Positions 57,773-64,000 of a stretch of DNA of 64,000 bases are shown one piece after another; positions within the stretch are counted from its first letter, which is position 1; every line of letters starts with the position of its first letter. The stretch is taken from assembly GCF_031656915.1 (NCBI RefSeq), contig NZ_CP134227.1, positions 2,356,001 to 2,420,000 on the forward strand, in the 5' to 3' direction. The notes below the pieces were generated by a model. The model saw nothing but the letters and a program-made list of their open reading frames with translations, did no database searches and was not told the DNA's origin. The DNA is from Nocardioides marmorisolisilvae (GTDB lineage Bacteria; Actinomycetota; Actinomycetes; Propionibacteriales; Nocardioidaceae). Made by a program: the position numbers and the translations under genes.

Positions 57773-57816
57773 GCCGCCCTCGGCGCGGGCATGTGAGGGC
57801 CGGGGCCGAGGGCGGC
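57773..57816. terminator. Perfect 12-bp inverted repeat downstream of the M23 protein gene
   Basis: GCCGCCCTCGGC (57773-57784) and GCCGAGGGCGGC (57805-57816) are exact complements around a 20-base loop. They lie about 140 bp past the stop of the minus-strand transfer operon. No T-run follows, so it may be a terminator or some other structured site. The rest of 57496-57953 shows no gene I can support. Confidence 0.45.
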
Positions 57817-57953
57817 GAATGTCGGCCGAGAGGGAGGGAGAGGGCCGACCTGCGCGACGCTAATCGGAGGCCAGTCCACTGCGCCAAATACTGGACAGTA
57901 GTGTCACGATGCAAGACAGGCGAGATCGCAGATCGCTCGACCGGGCCGATGGC

Positions 57954-59027
57954 TCACCGGGACGGCTGTGGATGACCGACGTGCGCAGCCAGCCAGGTGC
58001 TCGGATTGACCGGGTCCTGGTAGATCGTGCCGCCATGGGGATGGACTTCGAAGTGCAGGTGGCAGCCGGTGGCGTTGCCCAAGTCGCCGACTTCGCCGAT
58101 CTGTTGACCCGCCCTGACGCGCTGCCCGCTAGTGGCCAGAACGCGGCGCATGTGGGCATACCAAGTCGCTAACCTGCCCGAGCCGGTGGAGACCACGACC
58201 AGCCAGCGACCGGCCCAGGCCTGGTCGGTGCGGATCGTGATGGCGCCGGATGTGGCGGCCAGCACCGGGGTTCCGCATGCCACGGAGAGGTCGGTGCCGG
58301 TGTGGAAGCTGGACCAGTGGCCACCGGTGTGGCCGAAGTTGTGCTGGTCGACGTACCCCGAGCCCGCCGGCAGCGGAAAGCGCACGGCTCCGTCGCCGTA
58401 CTGTGCTGCGCAGCCGCCCACCGTAGCCGAGCCGCCTGCGTCCAATCGAACGAGGAGGGTGCGGGCGAGTGGCTCGTCGTCGGCGTATGCCTCCGGGTAG
58501 GCGGAGTGCTGGACTGCTTGGGCTGCGACGGTGACCGGCAGGCGAACCCATCCGGGCACCTTGGCCAGCGCCCGGTAGAACAGACCGGCCGAGGCGGCGG
58601 GATCCATCAGGGTCTGCATGGTTCCCCACCAGGGCCACTGCTGTTGGAAGATGCCGAGGCTGCCGTGGTCGGTGCCGACGGCTTCATGTGGCAGCCGCAG
58701 GGATGCGGCGATCCCGTGTTGATCGGGCGCGAGGTCGCCGCCGAGGCCGTCGTTGGCGTAGATCCGCAGCCGGGATTCCTGCAGAGCGGCGGCCAAGGCG
58801 ATCACGATCCCTCGATCCGGCACGCCTCGGGAACGACCGGCCTGAATGATCGTGGCTGCGTGCTGGATCTGGCTGGAGTCCATGCCAGCGACGCCCGCGG
58901 CGGCTCCGGCACCGGTCGTAGCCTGGACGCAGGTCTGGAGTCTGGGCGCAGCAACAGCACTGACCACGATGAGTGGGAGTGCGCCGAGGAGCAGGACCGC
59001 AACGACAGCTGTGGAGAGGACCTTCAC
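57954..59027 (-). CDS. Exported cell-wall hydrolase with lytic-transglycosylase-like and M23 peptidase domains
   Basis: A 357-residue protein. An N-terminal signal/anchor (V-V-A-V-L-L-L-G-A-L-P-L-I-V-V-S-A-V) is followed by a lysozyme-like region (A-L-A-A-A-L-Q-E-S-R-L-R-I, S-L-G-I-F-Q-Q-Q-W-P-W-W-G) and a C-terminal M23 domain with H-T-G-T-D-L-S and H-L-H-F-E-V-H-P zinc ligands. It would open the peptidoglycan for the conjugation channel, like VirB1. It follows the VirB4-like gene by 20 bp. Confidence 0.87.
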   Translation of the reverse strand: MKVLSTAVVAVLLLGALPLIVVSAVAAPRLQTCVQATTGAGAAAGVAGMDSSQIQHAATIIQAGRSRGVPDRGIVIALAAALQESRLRIYANDGLGGDLAPDQHGIAASLRLPHEAVGTDHGSLGIFQQQWPWWGTMQTLMDPAASAGLFYRALAKVPGWVRLPVTVAAQAVQHSAYPEAYADDEPLARTLLVRLDAGGSATVGGCAAQYGDGAVRFPLPAGSGYVDQHNFGHTGGHWSSFHTGTDLSVACGTPVLAATSGAITIRTDQAWAGRWLVVVSTGSGRLATWYAHMRRVLATSGQRVRAGQQIGEVGDLGNATGCHLHFEVHPHGGTIYQDPVNPSTWLAAHVGHPQPSR

Positions 59028-59047
59028 TCGGGATCACCACCGGTGGC

Positions 59048-60565
59048 TCAGACGATCTGGAGGGCATCGTTGGTGTAGGTGAGGTCGAGCTCGAGGGGGG
59101 TCATCTTGGCCTCGACCTTGAACTGGCGCTCCCCCACCGTCCACAGCGCGCGGCCCTTGCCGCCCATCGCCCAGCCCGTCACCAGCTGCTGGGCGATCGG
59201 GTTCAGACCAAGCAGGGCGGCGAGCTCGTCGACGACGGCCTTGTCCTGACCGTGCAGGACCCTGATGTCGGCCAAGTGCAGCAGATCCTTGGCGATGGCC
59301 ACGGCCTGGCTGCCCGCTGCGCCGGCCGACAGCGGGTCGGACGGCTTGTGGTAGACGACCACCTGCACATCACCTGCATGCCTGGACAGCCGAAGGTTGG
59401 AGTCAAGAGTCTTCACCGGCTCCAGACCCAGACGCATCTGCTTCCAGGTCTCGTCGCGGACCACGATGCGCACGTCGCCGGGCTCGGCGATCTCGCGCAT
59501 GCCCTGCCCCCAGGAGTTCAGGCACAGCAGCGCGATGCCGACCGCCTCGTCCCCGGACTTCTCCAACCGGGACAGCGACAGCGATTGGACCGGAGCCCGC
59601 CAGTCCGGACGGATGCTGGTCGGAGCGTCGAAGAGCCCCTCCAGATGCCCCTTCACCAGTGCACCGAGGGCGTCCCGCAGAGTGCGGGTCTCGCCCTGGA
59701 AGTGCCGCACCGAGGCGAACCGGCACTCGTCGACCAGCTCGCCGGTGGGGTCGTCCAGCGCCGCCCACAACTCGGGCACGGTGACCGGCGCCAGTTCGGT
59801 GGCACCTCGGGTGTAGCCGGTCAAGGCGCGCAGTGCTGCGGAGACGGCTGTTTCGTCGCTAGGTCCGAACGGCACCGAGTCTGCGCCGATCTTCTGCGAG
59901 CCGACAAGTCCGCGGATCAGCAGCAGCCACCGGTTGAACACGAGGGATGCGCGGCGGGTGGCTTCAGCGGCATCGAGCCTTGCCCAGCCGTTGCCCAGGG
60001 GGCCGATGTCGAGAGGGTTGACCCGGGCCGGGAGCCCGTGGCCGATAGAGAACGGCTCGACATCGAGGGCGTGGCACAGTGGCTCGTACTCGTCCTTGGT
60101 GTCGCCGAGGATCAGCACCCTGTAGCCGAAGTCCATCATCCGCAGGCAGAAGATCTTGACGGTCCCGGACTTGCCGCGGCCGGGCTTCCCGAAGACGAAG
60201 ATGTTGGGGTTGGTGACCGGGATGCTGTCGTCCTTGACCCAGCCGAGCGGGTCGCAGTAGAACGCGCCGCCGGACAGCAGGTCGATGCCGATCTGGGCGC
60301 CGGTCGGCGGCAGACCCTGAGCCGCGATCAGCGGCCACAGCACCGGGGTCTGCTCGGAGGTCATCCGCCAGGTCGAGAAGGGCGCGAGCGCGGGCGCCCA
60401 TCCGGCGGCTCGCGCGCGATGACCGTGCGCGCCGACGTGCTGGTCAAACAGCCGGTCCTCCTCGAGCGCAGGTGGCGCCGCCGTTCGCGCCGGCACGGGG
60501 GCGCCGCTGTCGCGGAGCAGCTCGTCGATGCCGCGGCCGAACACCGCCCGTGCGCGTCGTCTCAT
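59048..60565 (-). CDS. VirB4/TraC-like conjugation ATPase
   Basis: A 505-residue P-loop ATPase. Walker A G-K-P-G-R-G-K-S is at residues 126-133, preceded by P-N-I-F-V-F; Walker B is likely R-I-V-V-R-D-E-T-W-K. I-L-G-D-T-K-D-E-Y and L-D-S-N-L-R-L-S-R-H are VirB4-like. It is shorter than classical VirB4 and lacks most of the N-terminal domain, as in actinobacterial systems where the SCO6880 protein stands beside it. The start overlaps the SCO6880 stop (ATGA). Confidence 0.83.
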   Translation of the reverse strand: MRRRARAVFGRGIDELLRDSGAPVPARTAAPPALEEDRLFDQHVGAHGHRARAAGWAPALAPFSTWRMTSEQTPVLWPLIAAQGLPPTGAQIGIDLLSGGAFYCDPLGWVKDDSIPVTNPNIFVFGKPGRGKSGTVKIFCLRMMDFGYRVLILGDTKDEYEPLCHALDVEPFSIGHGLPARVNPLDIGPLGNGWARLDAAEATRRASLVFNRWLLLIRGLVGSQKIGADSVPFGPSDETAVSAALRALTGYTRGATELAPVTVPELWAALDDPTGELVDECRFASVRHFQGETRTLRDALGALVKGHLEGLFDAPTSIRPDWRAPVQSLSLSRLEKSGDEAVGIALLCLNSWGQGMREIAEPGDVRIVVRDETWKQMRLGLEPVKTLDSNLRLSRHAGDVQVVVYHKPSDPLSAGAAGSQAVAIAKDLLHLADIRVLHGQDKAVVDELAALLGLNPIAQQLVTGWAMGGKGRALWTVGERQFKVEAKMTPLELDLTYTNDALQIV

Positions 60566-62070
60566 CGGCGTCCTCGCCTCCTGGGCGCGCCGACGCCGAG
60601 CGGGACGCTTGCGGCGGCAAAGGCGGCGTCTTGAGCTCCGTCGAGTCGTTGCGGCACATAGCCCGCGAGCCGGACCGCGGCGTCGAGGCGTCGTCCGAAC
60701 TCCTGGGTGGGCCAGTTGGCCGGGATGGTCACCGAGACCGCGGCGTAGGGCCGGACCAGGGAGCGACCGCGGGCGAGCTTCTCGTCGGTGGACCGCACTC
60801 GGTTGACGGTGCGGCGCTCCTTGGCCCGTTCGAGTCGTCCGGTCCGGCGGCGCAGCTCGGCGCCCGTGACCGCCGACATCTCCTCACGACCGGTGATCTT
60901 CTCCGCCGACCGTGTCGACATCGGCGCGAAGAAGACTGTCAGGGAACGGCGCTCACCGGCTGCCGACGGGACGAGCACCGGGGCGAGGGCACCGAGCACA
61001 GCACCCTGCTCTGGAAGCAAGACGGTGTCGGTGATGCTGCTCCAGTCTCCATGGCTGTATTGGCGCAGCTCGGTGCTGGCCGTACTGGGCCCGGCCGCGG
61101 CCAGTGACACTCCGGTTGCCACCTGGGGTAGGGATCGGGCGGCGACGTCGGCTGCGGACAGCAGGGCGCGGTCGCCGGGCTCGAACCCGGTGCGGATCGC
61201 GACGGCGAGGCTCGCGGAGTCCAGCCAGGTCACGGCCGTGCACCCCATCGGGCCGAGCAGACGAGCCTCGATCTCGCTCAATGCGCCATAGAGCACCCGG
61301 GCACGACCGGCGATGCCGCCGCCGGCGCGTTTGGCCGACCTCGAGATCCGGTCCTCGCCGACCACGACGCTCACGAAGGCCTCGCTGCGCACCGATGCGG
61401 GCATCAGCTGTTCGGACAGCTGGTCGTTGGTACGGCGGGCCAGGTCGGGTCCGTCCGCCCTGCGATGCAGCCGCACCCAGTCCTCGCGTTCGGCACCGTC
61501 ATCGGGGACCGTGCGCACCTGGATGGCGACCAGGTCCACCAGCTCGGTGCGGGTGGCTGCCTCGCACAGCTCGGCCAGGCCCGCCCCCATCCGGTCTCGG
61601 GTGTCCGCCTCGGTCAGCCCGAGCCCGGGGTGCTCGATCCGGGCGGTGGCCGCCCAGGTGCGGGCCGCCTGATGCTGGATGACCGCGACCCGGGTCAGCA
61701 GATGTCCGTACGGCGGGCCGTCGTGGATCTGCACGCCGGCCAGGACGCCGGGGAGATCGGCCTGGTCCAGGTCCTCGGCTATCCCGGCGGCGACCTTGGA
61801 CTGCCAGGTCGTCCACCCCATCAGCGCGCCGAGGCCGTGCGCAGCGAGCACCCCGACCCATTGTGCCGTCGACCAGCCGCGCACCGGGACGACTACCAGC
61901 AGTGCGACCCCGGCCCAGGCGGGCAGCCACAGTGCGAGCCACCCCCACATCGCAGCGTTCACCGCGATCCATGCCGGGATGCCCGAGAGCACCAGCAGCG
62001 CCAGTTGGATGCCGGTAAGTCCGAAGAACCAGCCGGTGCGGTCCTTCATGTATTCGCCGTAGACCGTCAT
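60562..62070 (-). CDS. SCO6880-family conjugation membrane protein
   Basis: A 502-residue protein with three N-terminal hydrophobic segments within the first 100 residues (L-T-G-I-Q-L-A-L-L-V-L-S-G-I-P-A-W-I, W-L-A-L-W-L-P-A-W-A-G-V-A-L-L-V-V, W-V-G-V-L-A-A-H-G-L-G-A-L) and a long soluble part, as in SCO6880 proteins. These appear to combine a VirB3/PrgI-like membrane part with the VirB4 N-terminal region. It sits directly before the VirB4-like gene. Confidence 0.82.
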   Translation of the reverse strand: MTVYGEYMKDRTGWFFGLTGIQLALLVLSGIPAWIAVNAAMWGWLALWLPAWAGVALLVVVPVRGWSTAQWVGVLAAHGLGALMGWTTWQSKVAAGIAEDLDQADLPGVLAGVQIHDGPPYGHLLTRVAVIQHQAARTWAATARIEHPGLGLTEADTRDRMGAGLAELCEAATRTELVDLVAIQVRTVPDDGAEREDWVRLHRRADGPDLARRTNDQLSEQLMPASVRSEAFVSVVVGEDRISRSAKRAGGGIAGRARVLYGALSEIEARLLGPMGCTAVTWLDSASLAVAIRTGFEPGDRALLSAADVAARSLPQVATGVSLAAAGPSTASTELRQYSHGDWSSITDTVLLPEQGAVLGALAPVLVPSAAGERRSLTVFFAPMSTRSAEKITGREEMSAVTGAELRRRTGRLERAKERRTVNRVRSTDEKLARGRSLVRPYAAVSVTIPANWPTQEFGRRLDAAVRLAGYVPQRLDGAQDAAFAAASVPLGVGAPRRRGRR

Positions 62071-62107
62071 CGTCGATCACCTCTCATGTCCCCCGCTCCA
62101 AAGCAGC

Positions 62108-63574
62108 TCACAGCGCCGCTGCAGCGCCGGCAGCGCCCGCTGCTCCCCTGGCAGACCCAGCCCCGGCCGATGATCCCGCCGCTGCTGCGCCGCCGGCATC
62201 GCCTGCGCCCGCGGAGCCGGCACCGAGGCCTCGTCCCCCCGATGGCACCGGCACCGGCACCGGTCCAGGCGGCAGTGCGGGCGGTGGTCCCAGCGACCCC
62301 GGAGGTGCCTCGTCGGGGCCTTGGGAGCCCTCGTCGTACGGCTCGGGCCGATCAGAATCTTGGGAGGCGGCGGTGCCACCGGTGCGATGCCTCGACGGGG
62401 TGGCGGTGCTGGCGTAGCTCGGGTAGTAGGGGTGGGAGTGTCCAACGCCTGAGGTGCTCAAGATGTCACTGCCCACCGCGACCGATCCCGCTGCCATCCG
62501 GGCCACCCCGGCGAGCAGGCCACCTGCCGCGGCGAACCGGCTGCTGGTAGCGGTGTCCGCGGTTGCCTCGCCCGAGGATCGACCGGCGCCGTCGTCCTGG
62601 GTGGCTGCTGGACCGGCAGTGTCGCCTCGGGAGAGCAGCCCCGAGATGCCTCCGTGGGCGGCCAGGGAGGTGCGCATGGCCGCGCCGCTGGAGGTGCCGG
62701 GCTCGACGAAGGCGAGCAGCCGGAACAGCACCAAGGGGCAGATCGCGCCGATCAGGATCAGCAGGCTGCTCACCACCGCCATCCCGACCGCAGCAGTAGT
62801 GTCGTGACCCGCGCCAGCGGTGATTCCTTCGGAGATCCGCTCCCCCACCCCGAGCACCAGCGCCGCCAAAGGAGCGACCAGTAGCGCAGCGAGGAACCAG
62901 CGCAGGCTGCGCCAGAACCACGTTCGACCCAGCTCCGCCATCAGGCCCCCGGCCGCGATCGGGGAGGTGGCGACCAGCAGCAGCAGCGCGGCCTCGCGGA
63001 CCAGCATGATCAGCAGGTAGGCGATCGCGGCCGGCCAGATCAGCAGCCACGAGCAGATCCCCAGCACCGTGGCCGTGGTGGTGTCGGTGATCTGTCGTGG
63101 CCACCCAGCCCCGGGGTTGAACCCGGAGAAGCCATGAATGCCCAGTAGGCCCTCGAGCAGACCGTGGGTGAGCCCGGAGGCGGCCGTGACCAGGGCGCCG
63201 GCGACCCCGACGTACCCCAGCCATACCGCGCCGAACTGGGCCAGTCCAACCAGCACCCGCGCGATCGACTGGCCATCGCGCTTGAACGCAGCAACCCCCA
63301 CCTGGAAAAACGCCATCACCAGCGCCACCGACAGGCCGATGCCGAAGGTGTACGGGTACACCGCGCCCATCGGCCCGGCGGCGGACAGGTCAGGAGTGGT
63401 GAACGCATCGATGACCTTGAACGCGAGCTTGAGGATCCACAGGCCCGAGGACCAGGCGGCGACCATGGCCGCGGTCAAGGTCTGGCCCACCGCTTCGGTC
63501 GCGGCGCTGCCGAGCCAGTGCAGCGGGTTCACGTCATTCCAGCCGAACAGCGGCGCCAGGAGTCGGCTACTCAT
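62108..63574 (-). CDS. Polytopic conjugation membrane protein (TrbL/VirB6-like)
   Basis: A 488-residue protein with about six to seven hydrophobic segments between residues 30 and 310, including L-L-I-W-P-A-A-I-A-Y-L-L-I-M-L-V-R-E-A-A-L-L-L-L-V-A-T-S-P-I-A-A-G-G, typical of TrbL proteins. The last 150 residues are disordered, rich in Gly, Ala, Pro and Ser. It probably forms the inner-membrane pore. It overlaps the upstream gene by 8 bases and ends 37 bp before the SCO6880 gene. Confidence 0.8.
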   Translation of the reverse strand: MSSRLLAPLFGWNDVNPLHWLGSAATEAVGQTLTAAMVAAWSSGLWILKLAFKVIDAFTTPDLSAAGPMGAVYPYTFGIGLSVALVMAFFQVGVAAFKRDGQSIARVLVGLAQFGAVWLGYVGVAGALVTAASGLTHGLLEGLLGIHGFSGFNPGAGWPRQITDTTTATVLGICSWLLIWPAAIAYLLIMLVREAALLLLVATSPIAAGGLMAELGRTWFWRSLRWFLAALLVAPLAALVLGVGERISEGITAGAGHDTTAAVGMAVVSSLLILIGAICPLVLFRLLAFVEPGTSSGAAMRTSLAAHGGISGLLSRGDTAGPAATQDDGAGRSSGEATADTATSSRFAAAGGLLAGVARMAAGSVAVGSDILSTSGVGHSHPYYPSYASTATPSRHRTGGTAASQDSDRPEPYDEGSQGPDEAPPGSLGPPPALPPGPVPVPVPSGGRGLGAGSAGAGDAGGAAAAGSSAGAGSARGAAGAAGAAAAL

Positions 63575-64000
63575 AGCTCAGCTGCGCGTATCCCGCGGCA
63601 CGGGCAGCCTCGGTGCCGGGCCATATCGACGGCGGTTGGGCGGGCTCGGCTCCAGGCCCGATCAACCATCGCGCATCGGTGGCCGACCAGACCATCCGCT
63701 GACAGTCCGCGGCGGCGGTCCGCGCCGTACGGGACGCGGTGGCGGTGACTACGAAGTCGACACATCCCACGACGTAGTTGTCGCCGATCGTGCCCTTGAT
63801 CAGTCCCATCGCCGGACTCGCCGATACGGCCAGGTCGGTCGAGCCGGTGGCCGGTAGGCCTGCAGTACCCAGCATGTCGGCGATCGCCTTGACCCCCGAC
63901 CATGACTGCGCCGTGGGTCCGCCCGGTTGGGCCCAGGCAGAGATCACCCGCTGGGCAACGGGGACCGAGGCTGACTGCAACGCGGCCTGGTCGATGGCGA
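63567..64000 (-). CDS. Conjugation-operon protein, partial (C-terminal part)
   Basis: The frame enters from the right edge; about 144 residues are visible. V-A-Q-R-V-I-S-A-W-A, T-I-G-D-N-Y-V-V-G-C-V-D-F-V-V-T-A-T-A and A-A-D-C-Q-R-M-V-W show a mixed alpha-beta fold without membrane segments in this part. Position before the TrbL-like gene suggests a channel component such as a VirB8/TcpC-like protein, but I cannot confirm that from the visible portion. Confidence 0.55.
   Translation of the reverse strand, partial: AIDQAALQSASVPVAQRVISAWAQPGGPTAQSWSGVKAIADMLGTAGLPATGSTDLAVSASPAMGLIKGTIGDNYVVGCVDFVVTATASRTARTAAADCQRMVWSATDARWLIGPGAEPAQPPSIWPGTEAARAAGYAQLSYE

Noticed and set aside
61175-61205. 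T-loop-like GGGCTCGAACCC stretch suggesting a tRNA
   Set aside because: It lies in frame within the SCO6880-family gene and no acceptor stem or cloverleaf can be drawn around it. No tRNA or rRNA gene was found in the window.

Overview
The window is high-GC DNA from an actinomycete. SCO6880-type transfer genes, DUF2510/SHOCT domains, a MobF relaxase of the actinobacterial form, lipobox-bearing ABC binding proteins and dense ATGA/GTGA gene overlaps all point there; a Nocardioides- or Rhodococcus-like host is plausible, but this is inference. It reads as part of a large conjugative plasmid or integrative element carrying catabolic cargo.

Layout. (1) 1-8190, plus strand: end of a molybdenum hydroxylase large subunit, an NTF2-like protein, a complete Liv-type (branched-chain amino acid family) ABC importer, a threonine-aldolase-like PLP enzyme and an acyl-CoA synthetase cut off before its catalytic lysine. 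(2) About 8190-18600: conjugation module A, with a minus-strand three-gene cassette, a divergent giant relaxase-helicase-primase (10571-16144), and a minus-strand membrane protein, coupling ATPase and DUF4913-like gene. (3) 18950-22070: lower-GC accessory genes, namely a SIR2-like protein, a small membrane protein, a protein with a HEPN-like R-x4-H motif, and a broken antitoxin/excisionase-like gene. (4) 22294-26347: RidA, two MarR regulators, a Tat-type metallo-hydrolase and a NicC-like flavin monooxygenase. (5) 26369-36631, minus strand: a nine-gene run in which a NitT/TauT-type ABC importer with two tandem binding proteins leads, by gene overlaps, into a three-subunit molybdenum hydroxylase plus CoxG. 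The FAD subunit gene is split by an IS701-family element with a CTAG target duplication. (6) 36753-43170: a MarR regulator and a second NitT/TauT-type importer in one run with an arylformamidase-like hydrolase, a VOC protein and another MarR. (7) 43247-55180: an aromatic or N-aromatic catabolic cluster: aldehyde dehydrogenase, cupin, VanB/PDR-type reductase, extradiol dioxygenase, aspartate-dehydrogenase-like enzyme, ring-cleavage-product hydrolase, two SDRs, ThDP enzyme, Rieske oxygenase, several small accessory proteins, RidA, and the stump of a flavin monooxygenase. (8) 55181-64000: backbone again. An ISL3-family IS (8-bp target duplication) sits in the last codons of a DUF2510-SHOCT gene; then, minus strand, an M23/lytic-transglycosylase protein, VirB4-like ATPase, SCO6880 protein, TrbL-like membrane protein and a partial gene.

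How it fits together. The T4SS genes (right end) and the coupling-protein genes (16-18.6 kb) are on the same strand and would follow one another if the roughly 39 kb between them were removed, so the catabolic cargo appears to sit inside the transfer region. Within the cargo each catabolic block has its own importer and MarR-family regulator, and palindromes fitting MarR operators lie in several of the control regions. The gene set of block 7 (Rieske oxygenase plus reductase, extradiol enzyme, ThDP enzyme, imine-handling AspDH/RidA, formamidase-like hydrolase) suggests a pathway for a nitrogen-containing aromatic acid. Its content recalls iad-type indole-3-acetate loci, but the substrate cannot be read from sequence alone.
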